NCBI GenBank assembly: GCA_963978895.1
Contig: OZ022238.1
Location: forward strand, 40,319,634-40,383,633
Direction of reading: 5' to 3'
DNA length: 64,000 nucleotides
DNA from: Erpobdella octoculata
Taxonomy: Eukaryota; Annelida; Clitellata; Hirudinida; Erpobdellidae
The notes beneath the pieces were generated by a model. That model did no database searches. It was not told where the DNA came from and worked only from the letters and a program-made list of their open reading frames with translations. Positions 51,903-64,000 of this stretch are shown here, piece by piece. Every line of letters starts with the position of its first letter. Positions within the stretch are counted from its first letter, which is position 1. The position numbers and the translations under genes were made by a program.

Positions 51903-52131
51903 TCAAGGATATCTTGATACAACAACTGGATCCACAACCTATTCTAGTAGGCCTAATGTTTTATCGCTTCTTATATCATAACTATAAATAAATTGATGTA
52001 ACAAACTACAAAAGCATAGTAGTTATATCATATTTCTACAAATTTTGATGTAACTATGACGTAATTGGCTGAACTGTCTAGGCCTACTAGAGTAGGTTGT
52101 GGATCCAGTTGTTATATCAAGATATCCTTGA
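51903..52131. mobile_element. MITE with ~52-bp inverted repeats (229 bp)
   Basis: The ends TCAAGGATATCTTGATA and inverse are near-perfect for about 52 bp and include GGATCCACAACCTA. TTAAGA flanks both sides (51897-51902 and 52132-52137). Confidence 0.75.
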
Positions 52132-52204
52132 TTAAGATGTCCATGACTTGCTTCCCAGTCTTGCATAATGTGACCGATTGCGCGTTATTACAAATTATTA
52201 AGAG

Positions 52205-52555
52205 ATAGATGGGGCGGGAAAGCGACCGGAATCGGGAAAGTGACCGGAAGCGGGAAAGCGACCGGGAGTGCGAGAGCAAGCGGAAACGGCAAAGCGACCG
52301 AAAGCGGGTAGGAAAACGGAGAATTAAACGGGAGCTAGAGAAAAACGATAAAAAAACTCTAAAAACCCCCGCTCACTCACCCGCTCCGCTCCGCTCATTT
52401 TGTGACGGATTTCAATTTTTTTACTATATTTGATTCCCCTTGACTCTCAAGGTTGTGTGAAAATTTCATTACGATCGGATGAATGGTGTAGCAATGCATA
52501 AAGGACATACATACATACATACATACATACAAACATTCATTTTTATATATATAGA
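52205..52555. mobile_element. Helitron-like fragments: Arg/Glu/Ser repeats joined to a reversed 5' module
   Basis: 52205-52350 has seven or eight 18-bp units (GCGGGAAAGCGACCGG). 52373-52555 is the inverted 5' module with CGATCGGATGAATGG and a CATA run. The 3' hairpin is missing at the junction. Confidence 0.55.
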
Positions 52556-52559
52556 TGTA

Positions 52560-54110
52560 TAAAAACATCCACATTTATAGAGTTAAACTGTCAATTAAAA
52601 TTGTATATCCAATTACAGATGCAGAATTCAATAGAGAAGTTTTTCCATTTTGTTTCAATATTTAGATTATTTTTAGTTTTTCTTCAGCTACCACAAAACG
52701 ATATTTAATTGTATAAATAATCAGTCATTTTTGATGAATTACTTCTAGTGTTATTAATAATAACAATATTAATAAGAGTATTGATAATAGTTTTTATACA
52801 ATTTCAACTTTTTATACAGTTTTTACCTTGTATGCAATTTTAACTTTTTGTACAACTTTAACCATTTTTCAATTTTAACCTTTTATATAATTTTAACCTT
52901 TTGATAACAATTTTGCTAAATTTGATCATTCACTTTTTGAAGTCTTCATTAAATTCAGAAATGCAAATTTTTTACTATTTTGTGGTTGTTGACATCTTAA
53001 AAAAATACTTAACAGCATCTTCCTGGAAAATTGAGAGCTTGTGATTGGACGATAAGATTGATTCCACGGTGTTCCTTCTGCTCTATTAAGTTTGAAAAGA
53101 AAGTAAAAAAACGAAAAAGAGAAAAAAGGAAAAAAAGAAAAATAGAAATAAAAATATGAGTAAAGTAATTGTCTTAAATAACCACCAAGATCTTAACTAA
53201 TATTTTGTTTTAAAAAAATAAGCGGATTATAAATGACATGTATGTATGATATAATTAGAATAAGACATAAAATGTAATATTTAAATTCTCAGGTGGTTTG
53301 CAAGAAATTCAGGTGAGAAAATTTCAGGTTTGAAGTGGTGTCGTATTTCTAATCATCGTTAATGAAGATTTATTTGACAAATAATTCAACTTTCTTATCG
53401 ATAATTTATTCAATCAAACAGCCAATCAATCAGTTTTTCAGCCAGACAAGACGTCAATCAATCAATCACAGAGCAAAAAAGTCAATTATTCATTCGATTA
53501 AGTATAATACATCATTCATTCAACCGACGATTTTGTCAAAGTTCAGAAATCGTTCTGATGCGTTCATGCTACGTAAAAAAGTACACAATCATCTGCACGG
53601 ATTGTTCAAGATAAATTATAAAATAATTTGCATAACAATAACGATAATATTATTTGTCTCTCGGTTCAATTAGCATCACAAATCAAATCAAACGAGTTAA
53701 GTTAAGCGTGCTACCGATAAGGAGCTCATTTAGCCGATTTATTGATTCCTAACGAAATTGCCAAAAAAATATGAACATCAGATGCAGCAAATGCAGCAGA
53801 TGCGATTGTCGATTATTACCGAGTTTGTTTGATCGTGTAATGAAGCAGGATGAGTTGAAACAGTATTTCTACTCAAAAAATACAATAACAATTAATAACG
53901 ATGTTTCGAATAAATAACTAATTGGCAGTCATTACGGTAAGGGCGCAGCGTTGCTTCAAATATTAACAATATTTCCACTCAAAATCATAGCAAAGAAAGC
54001 ATTTGCGTTGTTTATTCACAGAATATTCTCTTGTCTCGGTTGACTGGTCAGATATTCCGGTAGCTGCAGTGATTACAAGCAGTCTGCATTCCAGGCATTC
54101 CAGATTCAGA
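52560..54110. other. No gene recognised upstream of the SSUH2 homologue
   Basis: AT-rich. 53395-53530 is rich in CAATCAATCA and CCAATCA motifs. This may include the promoter of the downstream gene. Confidence 0.35.
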
Positions 54111-54111
54111 T

Positions 54112-54352
54112 GTTACTTCATCAAATCATAGTAACTTCATCAAACCATAGTTACTTCATCAAATCATAGTTACTTCATCAAATCATAGTTACTTCATCAA
54201 ATCATAGTTTCTTCATCAAATCATAGTTACTTCATCAAATCATAGTTACTTCATCAAATCATAGTTACTTCATCAAATCATAGTTACTTCATCAAATCAT
54301 AGTCACTTCATCAAATCATAGTTACTTCATCAAATCATAGTTACTTCACCAA
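54112..54352. repeat. 19-bp minisatellite, about 12-13 units
   Basis: The unit GTTACTTCATCAAATCATA is repeated with very few substitutions, immediately upstream of the first possible coding exon of the SSUH2 homologue. Confidence 0.92.
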
Positions 54353-54405
54353 TCGTTACTGCTAACAAGACCTACAGAAAGCCGACTAAAATAACGGTCA
54401 ATTGG

Positions 54406-62979
<8,574 letters not shown>

Positions 62980-63009
62980 GTAAGACAAGATGCTTATATT
63001 TTTTATTAT

Positions 63010-64000
63010 TATCTGTCAAATAAAGGTTCCCTATAATTGAAGTAGGTGGTACAACTTAACGGTTAAAGAGTTGTAGATTTCTGCAACGATTTTGTAAAAT
63101 CGCTTTTAATTGATTTTTTGTAAAATCGCTTTTATTTGATTAGGGTTGTCTAGATTTTTACGGCGTATAGTACCTACTTCTACTTCTGTTTACGTGGTAG
63201 ACGTCGTGGTTCCGCATCAGTTGTTTCTCTGGTTCAGTACCGCTCTTTCAGTCGTTCAGGTCGGTTTGCCAGTTATGCTCGTCCACTACACCACCAAAGT
63301 CGAAATATTTTAAGAGAGAAATCTAACCTCGTGTTTAAGAGATCAGGATTATTCTCAGTTGAATTATTCACATGCTTGACAGTAATTTCATTATTATAGA
63401 ATCAGGAATTCATGTGTTCACTGTCCAACTATGGACGTCTGTATAACACAGACATCCATTGCTGGACTCAAAATATGCAAATTATTGTGCATTAAAATTG
63501 TTGGTTCATTCATAAAAATCACTCTGAACGAGGTTCATCATCAGCATCATCGACCTTTTCTTCAATAGAGAAAAACTCACACAGCCAGGCTTTTATTTCA
63601 CGCAATGCATAAGGACACTCTAAGCATGCAAACCCTTTTTAGAACGTGAGCAGGGTTAAGGCGCTAGGAGGGTTTTTCGTTGCATTCCAATGAGAGTTAA
63701 ATAAGCTGCGTGACATTTGAATTTATAAAAAAATTAAATTCATTGTCATTTTTTTAATCATTTGTAAATTACATAAATATATTGCTGAGAATTAATTGAA
63801 ATTTTTTTAATCTTCAACTTAGGCAACACTTATATATATATATATATGGGTCTTTCTTGATTGTGTTTCCTGTCACTGTCAGATCAGATCAGATCAAACA
63901 GGTCAAGTTCAAAGTTATAGTGTTTATGTGTTTCAGTATAGTTATATCACATCGTCACTTCAACTGGCATTTCAAAATTTAAAAATGTCAAAAAACGGAA
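63010..64000. other. No feature recognised
   Basis: AT-rich, probably the next intron of the SSUH2 homologue. There is a TA run at 63832-63847; no exon with the family's C-terminal motifs was seen. Confidence 0.5.

Noticed and set aside
54112..54352. CRISPR-like repeat array
   Set aside because: The 19-bp units are directly adjacent with no unique spacers, in an animal genome; it is a minisatellite.

Overview
The window is AT-rich nuclear DNA from an animal. Four intron-containing genes can be read through consistent splice phases, and each matches a metazoan family: the C-terminal part of a sacsin-like gene, a complete MORN4, a complete RAB11, and most of an SSUH2 homologue. The repeats (Helitron-like elements, hAT elements, a Penelope-like element, SINEs with an L2-type tail, very long ATGT and hexamer arrays) fit an invertebrate or basal-chordate genome. 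The species cannot be named from sequence alone.

Layout. 2-7646 (+): last two coding exons of the sacsin-like gene, split inside the HEPN domain by a 4.7 kb intron full of transposons. 7.9-19.2 kb: no host gene, but a nested repeat block: a 9-bp-TSD element inside a SINE, a 3.5 kb hAT element holding a SINE, a long inverted-repeat element and a Helitron with 157-bp internal repeats, plus hAT and LINE remnants. 19292-30439 (+): MORN4, three exons; its 10.5 kb first intron carries Helitron-like copies, a Penelope-like element and a further hAT element. 30969-35170 (-): RAB11, six exons, tail-to-tail with MORN4. 35-54 kb: mostly AT-rich DNA with an almost 800-bp ATGT array, a tRNA-derived SINE, MITEs and some GC-richer stretches that may be promoters or untranslated exons. 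54.4-63.0 kb (+): SSUH2 homologue, with a 776-bp hexamer array and an ATT array in one intron and a (CATA)n array in another; its 3' end is outside the window.

The host genes are not an operon or pathway. RAB11 is a recycling-endosome GTPase, MORN4 a small adaptor known to bind class III myosin, the sacsin-like protein a chaperone-like giant protein, and SSUH2 a poorly understood zinc-finger-like protein. The most unusual material is in the mobile DNA. A 2-kb element with 721-bp terminal inverted repeats encodes a damaged Ulp1-protease/PHD-finger protein. An 18-bp repeat readable as arginine/glutamate/serine-rich peptide is present both in the arms of that element and in many Helitron-like copies. 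Composite Helitron-like units share the same internal junction, so they appear to have multiplied after being assembled.
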